Source of the DNA: Hymenobacter cavernae
GTDB lineage: Bacteria; Bacteroidota; Bacteroidia; Cytophagales; Hymenobacteraceae
Reading direction: 5' to 3'
Assembly (NCBI RefSeq): GCF_014641455.1
Contig: NZ_BMHT01000009.1
Span: 62,001-126,000, forward strand
Length of the DNA: 64,000 bases
Part shown: positions 49,281-56,473 of the stretch, piece by piece
Position numbering within the stretch: the first letter of the stretch is position 1
Layout: each line of letters begins with the position of its first letter
Position numbers and translations under genes: made by a program
Notes under the pieces: model-generated
The model's database searches: none
What the model saw: the letters and a program-made list of their open reading frames with translations, nothing else
What the model was told of the DNA's origin: nothing

Positions 49281-50561
49281 ATGCCAGCCGCCCTTAATAA
49301 TCCCGACCTCCACTCCTGGATTGATATTCCCGCCAGCAGTCACTTTCCTATTCAGAATCTCCCGTTCGGCGTGTTCGAAACCCCGGAGCGCGGCTCGCGC
49401 CTGGGCATTGCCATCGGCGACTACGTGCTCGATCTGTACGCGCTGAGCCAGCGGGGTTTCTTCGACGACCTCGACCTAGGTCCGCGCGAGCCGAAGGTGT
49501 TTCGGCGTCGCTCGCTCAATGGCTTCATTGCCCTGGGCCGGACGGCATGGCGAGCGGTGCGCCAACGCGCCAGCGAGCTGCTGCGCCACGACAACCCTGC
49601 CCTGCGCGACGACGAGACGATGCGCGCCTGCCTCGTCCGCCAGCGCGACGTGCAGATGCTACGCCCTGTCAAGCCGGCTAATTACACGGATTTCTACTCT
49701 AGTCTGGAGCACGCCGCCAACGTCGGCCGGCTGTTTCGGGACCCGGCAAACCCGCTGCCGCCCAACTGGCGCCACATGCCCATCGGCTACCACGGTCGGG
49801 CGAGCAGCATTGTCGTCTCGGGCACAGATATTCGACGCCCCAACGGACAGCGCAAAGCTCCTGATGCCGCAGCACCTAGCTTTGGCCCATCGCAGCAGTT
49901 AGATTTTGAGCTGGAAATGGCTTTCATCACGGGCCGGAATACCGAGCTAGATCATCCTATCCCGATTCAGCATGCCGAAGAAGCTATTTTTGGGCTGGTA
50001 CTATTTAACGACTGGAGCGCCCGCGACCTGCAAAACTGGGAATACACGCCTCTGGGCCCATTCTTAGGCAAGAGCTTCGCCAGCAGCATTTCGCCGTGGG
50101 TAGTCACGCTGGATGCCCTGGAGCCCTTCCGCGTGGCGGGTCCGGTGCAGGAGCCCGAACCCTTGCTCTACCTGCGCACCGTCGACCAGCACCACTTCGA
50201 CATCAACCTGGAAGTAGCTTTGCAGACGGTGGATGGGGCCGCTACCACCATTGCCCGCTCCAACTTTCGGCACCTCTACTGGAGTATGGCTCAGCAGCTT
50301 GCCCACCAAACCAGCAACGGCTGCAACTTGCAAGTCGGTGACCTCTACGCCAGCGGTACCATCAGCGGCCCCACGCCCGAGTCGCTCGGCTCGCTGCTGG
50401 AGCTGACCCTAGGTGGTACCTACCCCTTGCTCCTGCCCAACGGCACGGAACACGGCTTCCTCCGCGACGGCGACACGGTGACGATGTGCGCCTACGCTGA
50501 GAAGAACGGCGTGCGAATCGGCTTCGGGGAAGTAACCGGCACGGTGCTCGGTTCGCTGTAG
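49281..50561 (+). CDS. fahA: Fumarylacetoacetase
   Basis: Last step of tyrosine degradation: fumarylacetoacetate to fumarate plus acetoacetate. 426 aa. FAH N-terminal domain 1-130; active-site region FYSSLEHAANVGRLFRDP (D-F-Y-x-S-x-x-H-A catalytic His/Asp-metal loop), MPIGYHGRASSIVVSGTDIR, metal carboxylates in LDFELEMAFITGRN and FNDWSARDLQNWEYTPLGPF, ASGTISGPTPESLGSLLELT (Gly-rich). Its stop TAG is the beginning of the palindrome arm at 50555. Confidence 0.95.
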   Translation: MPAALNNPDLHSWIDIPASSHFPIQNLPFGVFETPERGSRLGIAIGDYVLDLYALSQRGFFDDLDLGPREPKVFRRRSLNGFIALGRTAWRAVRQRASELLRHDNPALRDDETMRACLVRQRDVQMLRPVKPANYTDFYSSLEHAANVGRLFRDPANPLPPNWRHMPIGYHGRASSIVVSGTDIRRPNGQRKAPDAAAPSFGPSQQLDFELEMAFITGRNTELDHPIPIQHAEEAIFGLVLFNDWSARDLQNWEYTPLGPFLGKSFASSISPWVVTLDALEPFRVAGPVQEPEPLLYLRTVDQHHFDINLEVALQTVDGAATTIARSNFRHLYWSMAQQLAHQTSNGCNLQVGDLYASGTISGPTPESLGSLLELTLGGTYPLLLPNGTEHGFLRDGDTVTMCAYAEKNGVRIGFGEVTGTVLGSL

Positions 50562-50660
50562 CGCGAAGCCTGAGCTTCGCGTATCGTTGAACGACTGACA
50601 CCTAGGTTACTACAACGACATTGTTCAACGATGCACGAAGCGGGAGCTTCGCGCTACAGC
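50555..50660. repeat. Intergenic palindrome type A shared by two convergent genes
   Basis: GCTGTAGCGCGAAGC at left against GCTTCGCGCTACAGC at right; centre TATCGTTGAACGACTGACACCTAGG.. and TTGTTCAACGATGC. Both convergent stop codons (TAG of fahA at 50559-50561 and TAG of the CocE-like gene at 50654-50656) are the TAG inside each arm. Confidence 0.9.
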
Positions 50661-52543
50661 ACGCCTACACCTAGCCCTGATGGCCGTTTAGTATCGTGGT
50701 AGAGCCGAATCGTGGCTTTCTGGAAATCTTTAGGATCTGCTTTTGGGATGTCCACGAACGTCTGCGGGTTGCGGTCGACCAGCGGGAACCATGAGCTTTG
50801 CACCTGCACCATCACGCGGTGACCTTTCTTGAAGGTGTGCAGCACGTCGGGTAGCTCGTATTTCACTTCTGCGACTTGGCCGGGTGTGAACGGCTCCGGC
50901 TTCTCGAAGCTGTTGCGGAATTTGCCCCGAATCGGCTCGGCGCGCACAAGGCGTTGGTAGCCGGTAGCTTGTGGTTTTTTGGAGCTAGCTTTTGAATCGG
51001 CTGCATCGGCGGGCGACACGTCGATGAGCTTCACAACGAAGTCAGCATCGGTGCCGGTGGTCGATACGAACAGGTCGGCAGTGAGCGGGCCGGCTAGGGT
51101 CAGATCTTCGGTCAGCGGCTCGGTTTGAAAGGTCAGAACATCCGGCCGAGCGGCAGCGAAGCGCTGATCTTCAATCATGTATTCATTGTTGCGATGCGCA
51201 TATACGCCATTGGTGTACGGCACCGGATTGGCCGGGTCGCTGACGTATTCGTTCAGACTTTCGGCGGCAGTGGGTTTGGCTAAAGTCAGCTTGCCACCTT
51301 CCTGCATATAGAAAGCCTGTGACTTTACGGCTTTCGGTGGCCAAGTCTCATACGTTTTCCACTCGTTGATACCGGTGTTGAAGACAGTGGCCTCGGCGGG
51401 TTTGAAGTCACCTTTGTCTTTGAGGTAATAGTTGAAAAACTTGGTTTCCAGGTTGTCGCGGAAGTACTTCGCCGTGTTCTGCCCAAAGGTCAACGGCCCG
51501 AACTTACTCCACTCCTGCCGTGCCCAGGCACCGTGCGTCCAGGGGCCCATCACGAGGCGGTTGGTGGTGCCGGCACTTTGCTTTTCAATGGCTTTGTAGG
51601 TGTTCAGTGCCCCGAACAAATCTTCCGCATCAAACCAGCCGCCCACGACCAGCACGGCGGGCTTTACGTCTTTCAACGCCGGCCGGATATTGCGGGCCTG
51701 CCAGTACGCGTCGTAGGTCGGGTGAGCTAGGTATTCATTCCAAATCTTGGCGCGGTTATTAAAATACTGAGCGCTGTTGCTGTTTTTAAGCGGACCTAGG
51801 TCCAGAAAAAACTTGTACAAATCCTTCGGTGCGTTTGCGAAAAGCTCGCTGTATTTCTCCGTCGGGCCCTCGTGGGGCGAGTCGAAGTAGTTCATAAAGG
51901 AGAAATTATCGAGCAGGTAGAACGCGCCTTTGTGGTTGGCATCGTCGCCCATGAACTCATCCGTTACAGGAGCTTGCGGCGACACAGCTTTGAGGGCCGG
52001 GTGGGCGTCGGGCAGAGCGGCGGTGGCATAGAAGCCGGGATACGAAATGCCCATCAGTCCGACGCGGCCGTTGTTGCCGGCCACGTTCCTGAGCAACCAC
52101 TCGATGGTGTCGTAAGTATCTGAGCTCTCGTCGGTTTGCTGGCCACTGTTGCCGGGCACGTTAGGCGTCATTTCCTCAAACTGCCCTTCACTTTTGTAGC
52201 GCCCGCGCACATCCTGGTACACGAAAATGTACTTCTCCTCCGACAGCTCCTGACTAGGTCCGGGGCCACGCTTGCGGTAGTTGCTCTCGCCGTAGGGCGC
52301 CGCTGAATACGGCGTGCGCTCCAGCAGAAAAGGATACTGCCGCTGCGCTGATGCATCCTTGGGTACATAGGTGACGGTGTAGAGCTTCGTGCCGTCGCGC
52401 ATCGGAATCTGGCGGTCGAGCTTGCGGTAATTTTGGCGAACGAAGGCCGAATCTTGAGCGGCAACGGGTGTGCGCTGGGCGAAGCTAGCTGGTGAAGAAC
52501 CTAGGGTGAGCAGCAGCGCGGAAGCGTAAAAACAGCGAGTCAT
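50654..52543 (-). CDS. CocE/NonD-family hydrolase (X-Pro dipeptidyl-peptidase-like)
   Basis: 629 aa, secreted: signal peptide CFYASALLLTLGSSPASFAQ. Nucleophile in GRVGLMGISYPGFYATAALP (G-x-S-Y-x-G), catalytic Asp in VLVVGGWFDAEDLFGALNTY, His in RLVMGPWTHGAWARQEWSKF; C-terminal jelly-roll (LTLAGPLTADLFVSTTGTDA). Peptidase S15-like acyl hydrolase; likely removes Xaa-Pro dipeptides or hydrolyses esters. Start chosen at ATG 52543; 16 more codons upstream add a hydrophobic but less typical signal. Confidence 0.9.
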   Translation of the reverse strand: MTRCFYASALLLTLGSSPASFAQRTPVAAQDSAFVRQNYRKLDRQIPMRDGTKLYTVTYVPKDASAQRQYPFLLERTPYSAAPYGESNYRKRGPGPSQELSEEKYIFVYQDVRGRYKSEGQFEEMTPNVPGNSGQQTDESSDTYDTIEWLLRNVAGNNGRVGLMGISYPGFYATAALPDAHPALKAVSPQAPVTDEFMGDDANHKGAFYLLDNFSFMNYFDSPHEGPTEKYSELFANAPKDLYKFFLDLGPLKNSNSAQYFNNRAKIWNEYLAHPTYDAYWQARNIRPALKDVKPAVLVVGGWFDAEDLFGALNTYKAIEKQSAGTTNRLVMGPWTHGAWARQEWSKFGPLTFGQNTAKYFRDNLETKFFNYYLKDKGDFKPAEATVFNTGINEWKTYETWPPKAVKSQAFYMQEGGKLTLAKPTAAESLNEYVSDPANPVPYTNGVYAHRNNEYMIEDQRFAAARPDVLTFQTEPLTEDLTLAGPLTADLFVSTTGTDADFVVKLIDVSPADAADSKASSKKPQATGYQRLVRAEPIRGKFRNSFEKPEPFTPGQVAEVKYELPDVLHTFKKGHRVMVQVQSSWFPLVDRNPQTFVDIPKADPKDFQKATIRLYHDTKRPSGLGVGVL

Positions 52544-52621
52544 GCGGGGAAGGTAGCAAAGGAAAAACGGGCGCTGGATGAAGCGCTTCAATACTACTGA
52601 ATTAGGTTTATAAATCGTGCT

Positions 52622-52721
52622 CCGGTCCGCCGCCTAGGGCGGCGACCAGTCGTCATGCACCTAGCTTGTTCCGATAATTTGTTCAATGACAACCGGTTGG
52701 ACGCCTAGGGCGTCGGACCGG
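52622..52721. repeat. Intergenic palindrome type A (CCGGTCCGCCGCCTAGGG arms)
   Basis: CCGGTCCGCCGCCTAGGGCG at left against CGCCTAGGGCGTCGGACCGG at right; each arm contains GCCTAGGGC. Beyond it (to ~52760) runs an unmatched half of the GTAGCGCGAAG type: GTTGTTCAACGATACACGAA. Confidence 0.8.
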
Positions 52722-52767
52722 TATCCGCGAGTTGTTCAACGATACACGAAGTTCAGGCTTTGCGCTC

Positions 52768-53568
52768 TTAGTCTTGCTGCGAGGGCAAATGCTCGGTTGG
52801 CGAAGTAGCTTTGCGGTGTGCAATGCGGTAGGTTACGCTTACCACCACATTGTTCTTGGCTGATGTTATTTGGGGGATAAACTGCCCCTGTTGAATCACG
52901 GGCAGATTATAATTAGCCTGATTCACCCAGCCAACTTGCAGAATGACGTGTTTGCTGAACTGGTAGCCGGCGCCCCCATACACCCGATTGCGTTCGAACA
53001 CCGGCCCGTCCGGATTAAGAAATATTTCGTCGTACACGGACAAGAAGACGGTTTTGTCGGTAATAGTCTTGTTGTTCAGCGGTAGAAAGGCATTGAGTCG
53101 GTAGCGAAGTCGCTGCCGCGTGCCAGAGCTGTCGCCGCGGTAGGCAAACCAGCGCTGCTCGATGCGGTAGCGGTGCTCAATCTTCAAGCGGTCGAGGTAC
53201 TGATTCAGCACCAGTTGCAGCCAGAGCCGCTTTTCCACGTTCAGTGGGCCATCTTCCAGGGCGCGATAGTTGGAGGTGGCATAGCGGCCGCCGGCCAGCA
53301 TCACGGTGAAGGTCTTGTCGAGGTCGTAGCTGATGCCGGCTTTCAGCTCATTATAGAAGTACTTCCAGAAAACGGCATCAGTACGAGCCTGTACTTCCGC
53401 AAAGCCGCCCCATTTATTTTCGGGACTACCCGGCAGCAGCGCCGTTCCGATCAGCCAGCTGCCCCAGCGCTGGGGTGGATTAGCGGGCGTTTGGGCAAGG
53501 GCAACACGGCTATGGCCAGCCAACAGTACTGATATGAGAACCGTAATGGGTAAGAATTTCTTCATCAA
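52768..53568 (-). CDS. DUF2490 outer-membrane-associated protein
   Basis: 266 aa. Signal peptide ...VLISVLLAGHSRVALAQ. DUF2490 features: WLIGTALLPGSPENKWGGFA, then FWKYFYNELKAGISYDLDK, KIEHRYRIEQRWFAYRGDSS, RQRLRYRLNAFLPLNNKTIT (R-x-R-Y-R), ENRVYGGAGYQFSKHVILQV and a final beta strand VVVSVTYRIA: amphipathic strands expected of an outer-membrane barrel. Function unknown. Confidence 0.88.
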   Translation of the reverse strand: MMKKFLPITVLISVLLAGHSRVALAQTPANPPQRWGSWLIGTALLPGSPENKWGGFAEVQARTDAVFWKYFYNELKAGISYDLDKTFTVMLAGGRYATSNYRALEDGPLNVEKRLWLQLVLNQYLDRLKIEHRYRIEQRWFAYRGDSSGTRQRLRYRLNAFLPLNNKTITDKTVFLSVYDEIFLNPDGPVFERNRVYGGAGYQFSKHVILQVGWVNQANYNLPVIQQGQFIPQITSAKNNVVVSVTYRIAHRKATSPTEHLPSQQD

Positions 53569-53712
53569 GAGGATAAGCTTAGGCGAAAAGGCAGGTGAGA
53601 AACCACAGCGAAGGTAGTCTACTACTGCTGCTTGTAGCTCCTTGCGCCGGTATTCAAAGTAATTACCTCAGAAATAAGTGCAAGCCAGACCTAGCCCCGG
53701 CACACGCACAAA

Positions 53713-53744
53713 AAAGGCAGCACGACGCTAGGTCATGCTGCCTT
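53713..53744. terminator. Intrinsic terminator downstream of rtcB
   Basis: AAGGCAGCA-CGACGCTAGGTCA-TGCTGCCTT, a 9-bp stem with A/T tracts on both sides, ~30 bp past the rtcB stop on the minus strand. Confidence 0.75.
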
Positions 53745-53772
53745 ATCTGAACGGTACGCGCTACTTACTAAC

Positions 53773-55179
53773 CTAGGTGCTCGCCCCTTCCATCCGCACG
53801 ATGCGCGGGGTGAACGTGCCGAGCACGTCCACCAGTTGTTGCTGGCTGCGCATCACGGCGAAGATGTCCTTATACGCCTGCGGCGCTTCGTCCACGCCAC
53901 CGCCGATGAGCGACACACCCGCGTCGGTCAGGTACTGGCGCACTTCGGCTTCGCCTAGCTCCTGCTTGGCCCGCGTCCGCGACATGGCCCGGCCAGCCCC
54001 GTGCGAGGCGGAGGCCAGCGAAGCCGCCTCTCCCCGTCCGCGCACGATGAAGCCCGGGGCCGTCATCGAGCCGGGGATGATGCCGAGTACCCCGGCGCCG
54101 GCCGGCGTAGCACCTTTGCGGTGCACCACCACGTTGCGGCCGTCGGCGAGGCGTTCTTTCCAGGCGAAGTTGTGGTGGTTTTCCACTTTCGCCAGGGGCC
54201 GCTCACCGAGGGCTTTGGCAATGCGCTGGTGAATCTGGTGGTGACAGGCGGAGGCGTAGTCGCCGGCCAGGTTCATAGCAGCCCAATACTCTTGGCCCGC
54301 TTCAGTGTCGAGGGAAAGCCAGGCCAGGTGCTGCGCTTCAGCGGGCAGTTGGCACACGTCTTTCGCCAGCTTCGTGTAGTGATTCGCAACGCTTGCGCCC
54401 AGGCCACGGGAGCCAGAGTGCGAAAGCAGACCTAGGTACTGGCCCACCGGCACCCCTAGCTCGTTCTGCGGATCGGTGATGTCAACCACGCCGAACTCCA
54501 CGAAGTGGTTGCCGCCACCGGAAGTTCCGATCTGCGCAGCGGCCGTTTCCTGCTTATTGCGCAGGAACGGAATGCTCAGGAACTCGTCGCGCTCCAGTAC
54601 CGCGTGGTCTAGCTTTTGGCCGTAGCGGAACACGTCGCGGTTGCCGAACTTGGTGTTGTCGAGCAAAATCTTGCGCATCTCTTGTAGGCGCTGCTCCAGG
54701 TGCTTAGGCGGCAAGGCGTACACCGACAGCGCCATGCGGCACCCGATGTCCACGCCCACAGCGTAGGGAATCACGGCGTTGTCCGTCGCCAGCACGCCAC
54801 CGATGGGCAGGCCGTAGCCGTGGTGGGCATCGGGCATGAGGGCCCCGGCAACGGTTACGGGTAGTTTCATAGCCGTTTCCATCTGATGGATAGCGCCTTG
54901 CTCGATGTACTCGGGGCCGAATACGGCGTAACTTTTCCGCTCGGCCAAGGCAATGTGACGGCTCGGGGGCGGTAAAAGCGCGGCAGCCGTGTGACTCCAG
55001 TCGAGGTCGGTTAAGTACTCATTGGGATTGTTTAACAAGGTTTGGAGCAGACCTAGCTGCTCGGTGTGGGAAAGTTTTTTCAAATGTTTGCGCTGCAATT
55101 GAGCCAGCGCCAAGCCAATGGCACGCCCTTCCGGAAATCCGAGTTGGCGGAGGTCATTGCCACGTAGTTGTTGAGCCAT
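53773..55179 (-). CDS. rtcB: RNA-splicing ligase RtcB (3'-P / 5'-OH RNA ligase)
   Basis: GTP- and Mn2+-dependent ligation of 2',3'-cyclic-phosphate/3'-P to 5'-OH RNA ends; RNA repair. 468 aa. Signatures: LMPDAHHGYGLPIGGVLATD, VGVDIGCRMALSVYALPPKH (metal Cys), GTSGGGNHFVEFGVVDI (metal His and GTP loop), LLSHSGSRGLGASVANHYTK, VHRKGATPAGAGVLGI, and the guanylylated His in SASHGAGRAMSRTRAKQE. All catalytic residues seen. Encoded downstream of a Ro60 homologue and the array of tRNA-mimicking RNAs (55482-56331) in the same direction, the classic RNA-repair arrangement rsr-yrl-rtc. Confidence 0.95.
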   Translation of the reverse strand: MAQQLRGNDLRQLGFPEGRAIGLALAQLQRKHLKKLSHTEQLGLLQTLLNNPNEYLTDLDWSHTAAALLPPPSRHIALAERKSYAVFGPEYIEQGAIHQMETAMKLPVTVAGALMPDAHHGYGLPIGGVLATDNAVIPYAVGVDIGCRMALSVYALPPKHLEQRLQEMRKILLDNTKFGNRDVFRYGQKLDHAVLERDEFLSIPFLRNKQETAAAQIGTSGGGNHFVEFGVVDITDPQNELGVPVGQYLGLLSHSGSRGLGASVANHYTKLAKDVCQLPAEAQHLAWLSLDTEAGQEYWAAMNLAGDYASACHHQIHQRIAKALGERPLAKVENHHNFAWKERLADGRNVVVHRKGATPAGAGVLGIIPGSMTAPGFIVRGRGEAASLASASHGAGRAMSRTRAKQELGEAEVRQYLTDAGVSLIGGGVDEAPQAYKDIFAVMRSQQQLVDVLGTFTPRIVRMEGAST

Positions 55180-55181
55180 GA

Positions 55182-55420
55182 TTGGTTTTTGTTTTGGGCT
55201 GTTGGTTTTACAGAACCAACGACCTTGTCTGCCTTCGGCAGAAGTTATTAGTTAATACCTAGGTACCTGCCACCATTTGGGGGTATTTGTGCAGAGGAAC
55301 ACAAAGGCATTTTCTCAGTCGGTAATCAGCCTTGCTTTTACCTATCCAAGCACTTCAGTGCCGCGAAGCGGTGCAGGTGCTTGGCAAAAAGCCGCAAAAT
55401 CTTCCTCCCGAATGGGCTAA
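55182..55420 (-). promoter_or_regulatory. Structured leader region upstream of rtcB
   Basis: No gene seen here. On the minus strand the stretch holds several hairpins: CCAAGCAC...GTGCTTGG with inner CCGCTTCGCGG (near 55343-55382), TCTGCC-GAA-GGCAGA (near 55229-55243) and GTTGGTT-CTGTA-AACCAAC (near 55204-55222) just before the rtcB ATG. They may be terminator/attenuator or processing structures that separate the Y-RNA array from the rtcB message. CCTAGG occurs at 55258. Confidence 0.4.
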
Positions 55421-55481
55421 GGGTAAATCTTGGTTTCATACTAGTGTGCTTATGGACTTTTTACACAAAACACAACCCTAG

Positions 55482-55559
55482 CTAGCCGGAGCAATGAGCG
55501 ACAAGCGTGCTGTTTGCGAATAGAAATCGAAGGAACGCTCGCCTACGGCATCCGGCTAG
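55482..55559 (-). ncRNA. Y-like RNA 6 (short, no tRNA mimic)
   Basis: Last member of the array in transcription order. Closing stem CTAGCCGGA / TCCGGCTAG, then ATGCCGTAG on the 5' side opposite CATTGC on the 3' side, an inner GAGCG/CGCTC-type stem, and TTCCTTCGATT matching the ACTTCG element of the others. About 78 nt. It lacks T and D arms. Weakest match to the consensus but the same layout. Confidence 0.6.
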
Positions 55560-55565
55560 GTTGAG

Positions 55566-55652
55566 TGGAACGCGGGAAGGGCAACAACTGAGTAGTCATA
55601 TTGGATTTCCAGTCGAAGTAAGACTACCCTACGGCACCTTCTTGCGTTCCAA
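55566..55652 (-). ncRNA. Y-like RNA 5 (short, no tRNA mimic)
   Basis: Stem GGAACGC / GCGTTCC closes the RNA, AAGG/CCTT continues, then the conserved pair AAGGTGCCGTAGGG (5') and CAGTTGTTGCCC (3'), and the inner stem GTAGTC / GACTAC with TTACTTCGACT at the base of an ~18-nt inner loop. No T or D arm. Shows that the conserved module is the Ro60-binding-like stem rather than the tRNA mimic. Confidence 0.7.
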
Positions 55653-55656
55653 TAAA

Positions 55657-55785
55657 TTGACAGGGCGACAACCGCAAGTCTCTGTGCTCTAACCAACTGA
55701 GCTACCACCCCAAAGGGTGAGCGGGACTCGAACCCGCGACCCCAGCGTCCAAGGCGAAGTAAGACTTTGCTACGGCACCTGCCAA
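55657..55785 (-). ncRNA. Y-like RNA 4 with full permuted tRNA mimic
   Basis: Closing stem TTGGCAGG / CCTGTCAA; conserved 5' AGGTGCCGTAG and 3' CGGTTGTCGCCC; inner stem GCAAAGTCT / AGACTTGC with one bulged A; CTTACTTCGCC; then T arm GCGGGTTCGAGTCCCGC (55721-55737), acceptor-like hairpin CACCC-TTT-GGGTG, and D arm TAGCTCAGTTGGTTAGAGCA (55685-55704). The tRNA parts are in circularly permuted order, with the stem leading to the 5' and 3' ends replacing the anticodon arm, as in YrlA-type Y RNAs. Confidence 0.85.
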
Positions 55786-55790
55786 TTGGC

Positions 55791-55880
55791 GAGGTGGTGA
55801 GATGGTGAAATGGCGAGTTTGTCGTTCTACCATTTTCAATCTAAACTCTCACCACCTCACCATTTCACTATCTCACCACT
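55791..55880. repeat. Tandem-word inverted repeat (type B) inside the Y-RNA array
   Basis: GAGGTGGTGAGATGGTGAAA at left, CACCACCTCACCATTTCACT at right, centre TTTGTCGTTCTACCATTTTC. It separates Y-like RNAs 3 and 4 and may partly pair with the outer stem of RNA 3. Confidence 0.75.
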
Positions 55881-56022
55881 CGGGGCAACAAGCGCCCAGC
55901 CTCCAAAACCTGCTCTACCAACTGAGCTACAACTGACCCTTGCTAGGCCAATTGGCGGGGTTCGAACCCGCGACCTGGGCAATCGAAGTGCGAAGCATGG
56001 CTGAACTACGGCACCCGGTGAG
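55872..56022 (-). ncRNA. Y-like RNA 3 with full permuted tRNA mimic
   Basis: Closing stem CTCACC / GGTGAG plus CGGG/CCCG; conserved GGGTGCCGTAG (5') and GCGCTTGTTGCCCCG (3'); inner stem GTTCAGCC / GGCTGGGC (8 bp with wobbles); GCACTTCGATT; T arm GCGGGTTCGAACCCCGC (55955-55971); acceptor-like hairpin CAATTGGCC / GGGTCAGTTG; D arm TAGCTCAGTTGGTAGAGCA (55911-55929). The outermost bases overlap the adjoining type B repeat, so the exact 3' end is uncertain. Confidence 0.85.
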
Positions 56023-56035
56023 GTAAGAAGAAATC

Positions 56036-56171
56036 CATCGGGGTAAAAAGCACGGCGCGAAAGATACGGCCGAAGCCGCTCTGCTCTACCCGCTGAGCTA
56101 CTCTCAAGCTAGGCTTGAAGGCAGGGCTCGAACCTGCGACCCGAAGTAACGCGCCACTACGACACCCGACG
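56036..56171 (-). ncRNA. Y-like RNA 2 with full permuted tRNA mimic and UUCG hairpin
   Basis: Outer stem CGTCGGGT / ACCCCGATG; 5' GGGTGTCGTAGT (variant), inner stem TGGCGCG / CGCGCCG; GTTACTTCGGG; T arm GCAGGTTCGAGCCCTGC (56121-56137); acceptor-like hairpin CTTCAAGC-CTA-GCTTGAGAG; D arm TAGCTCAGCGGGTAGAGCA (56082-56100); then an extra CGGC-TTCG-GCCG hairpin. The 3' partner (GTGCTTTTTACCCC) departs from the GTTGTTGCCC consensus, as does the 5' strand, perhaps a compensating change. Confidence 0.8.
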
Positions 56172-56196
56172 GAGTACTTTTCCACAACCAACCTAG

Positions 56197-56331
56197 CAAG
56201 GGCAACAAGCAGCCGGCGACATGTTTTCATTCCCCAAGCCTTTAGGCCGGGGAGCAGGGTTCGAACCTGCGAGACTTCACGTGGTGAAGTCGAAAACGGA
56301 CCACGAAGTAGCGCCCACTTACGGCACCTTG
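56197..56331 (-). ncRNA. Y-like RNA 1 with T arm but degenerate D arm
   Basis: Closing stem CAAGG / CCTTG, 5' AAGGTGCCGTAAG and 3' CTGCTTGTTGCCC; inner stem AGTGGGCG / CGCCGGCT (one mismatch); GCTACTTCGTGG; an extra hairpin GACTTCAC-CAC-GTGAAGTC; T arm GCAGGTTCGAACCCTGC (56254-56270); acceptor-like hairpin TCCCCGGCC-TAAA-GGCTTGGGGA. The D arm position holds ATGAAAACATGTC and has no D-loop consensus. First RNA after the Ro60 gene. Confidence 0.75.
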
Positions 56332-56473
56332 TAGGCTAGTTGGGAAGTGTTGTTATCGATTTATTTGATTGAATTTCATGGGAGTACTTTTTGGAAAAGT
56401 GCCTGCGCTTACCTGTTGTCAAGGGAGCGGCAGCCGCTTTTGTCTCTGCTGCTCCTTAGGTCGCTTCATTGAG

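Noticed and set aside
54900..55179. Sigma-54 promoter and RtcR-like activator for the RNA repair genes
   Set aside because: No -24/-12 element or RtcR-type gene is visible near rtcB or the Ro60 gene.
55685..56137. Three to four apparent tRNA genes (D arm and T arm consensus on the minus strand)
   Set aside because: The T arm precedes the D arm, the acceptor-like hairpin is closed by a short loop, and there is no anticodon arm or CCA-type 3' end. They fit permuted tRNA-mimic Y RNAs, not canonical or split tRNAs.
55482..56331. CRISPR-like array
   Set aside because: The shared elements (GGTGCCGTAG, GTTGTYGCCC) are irregularly spaced, lie inside longer folded RNAs, and no cas gene is near.
55507..56339. 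Short plus-strand frames over the RNA array
   Set aside because: They read the antisense of the structured RNAs and have no start context or conservation signal.
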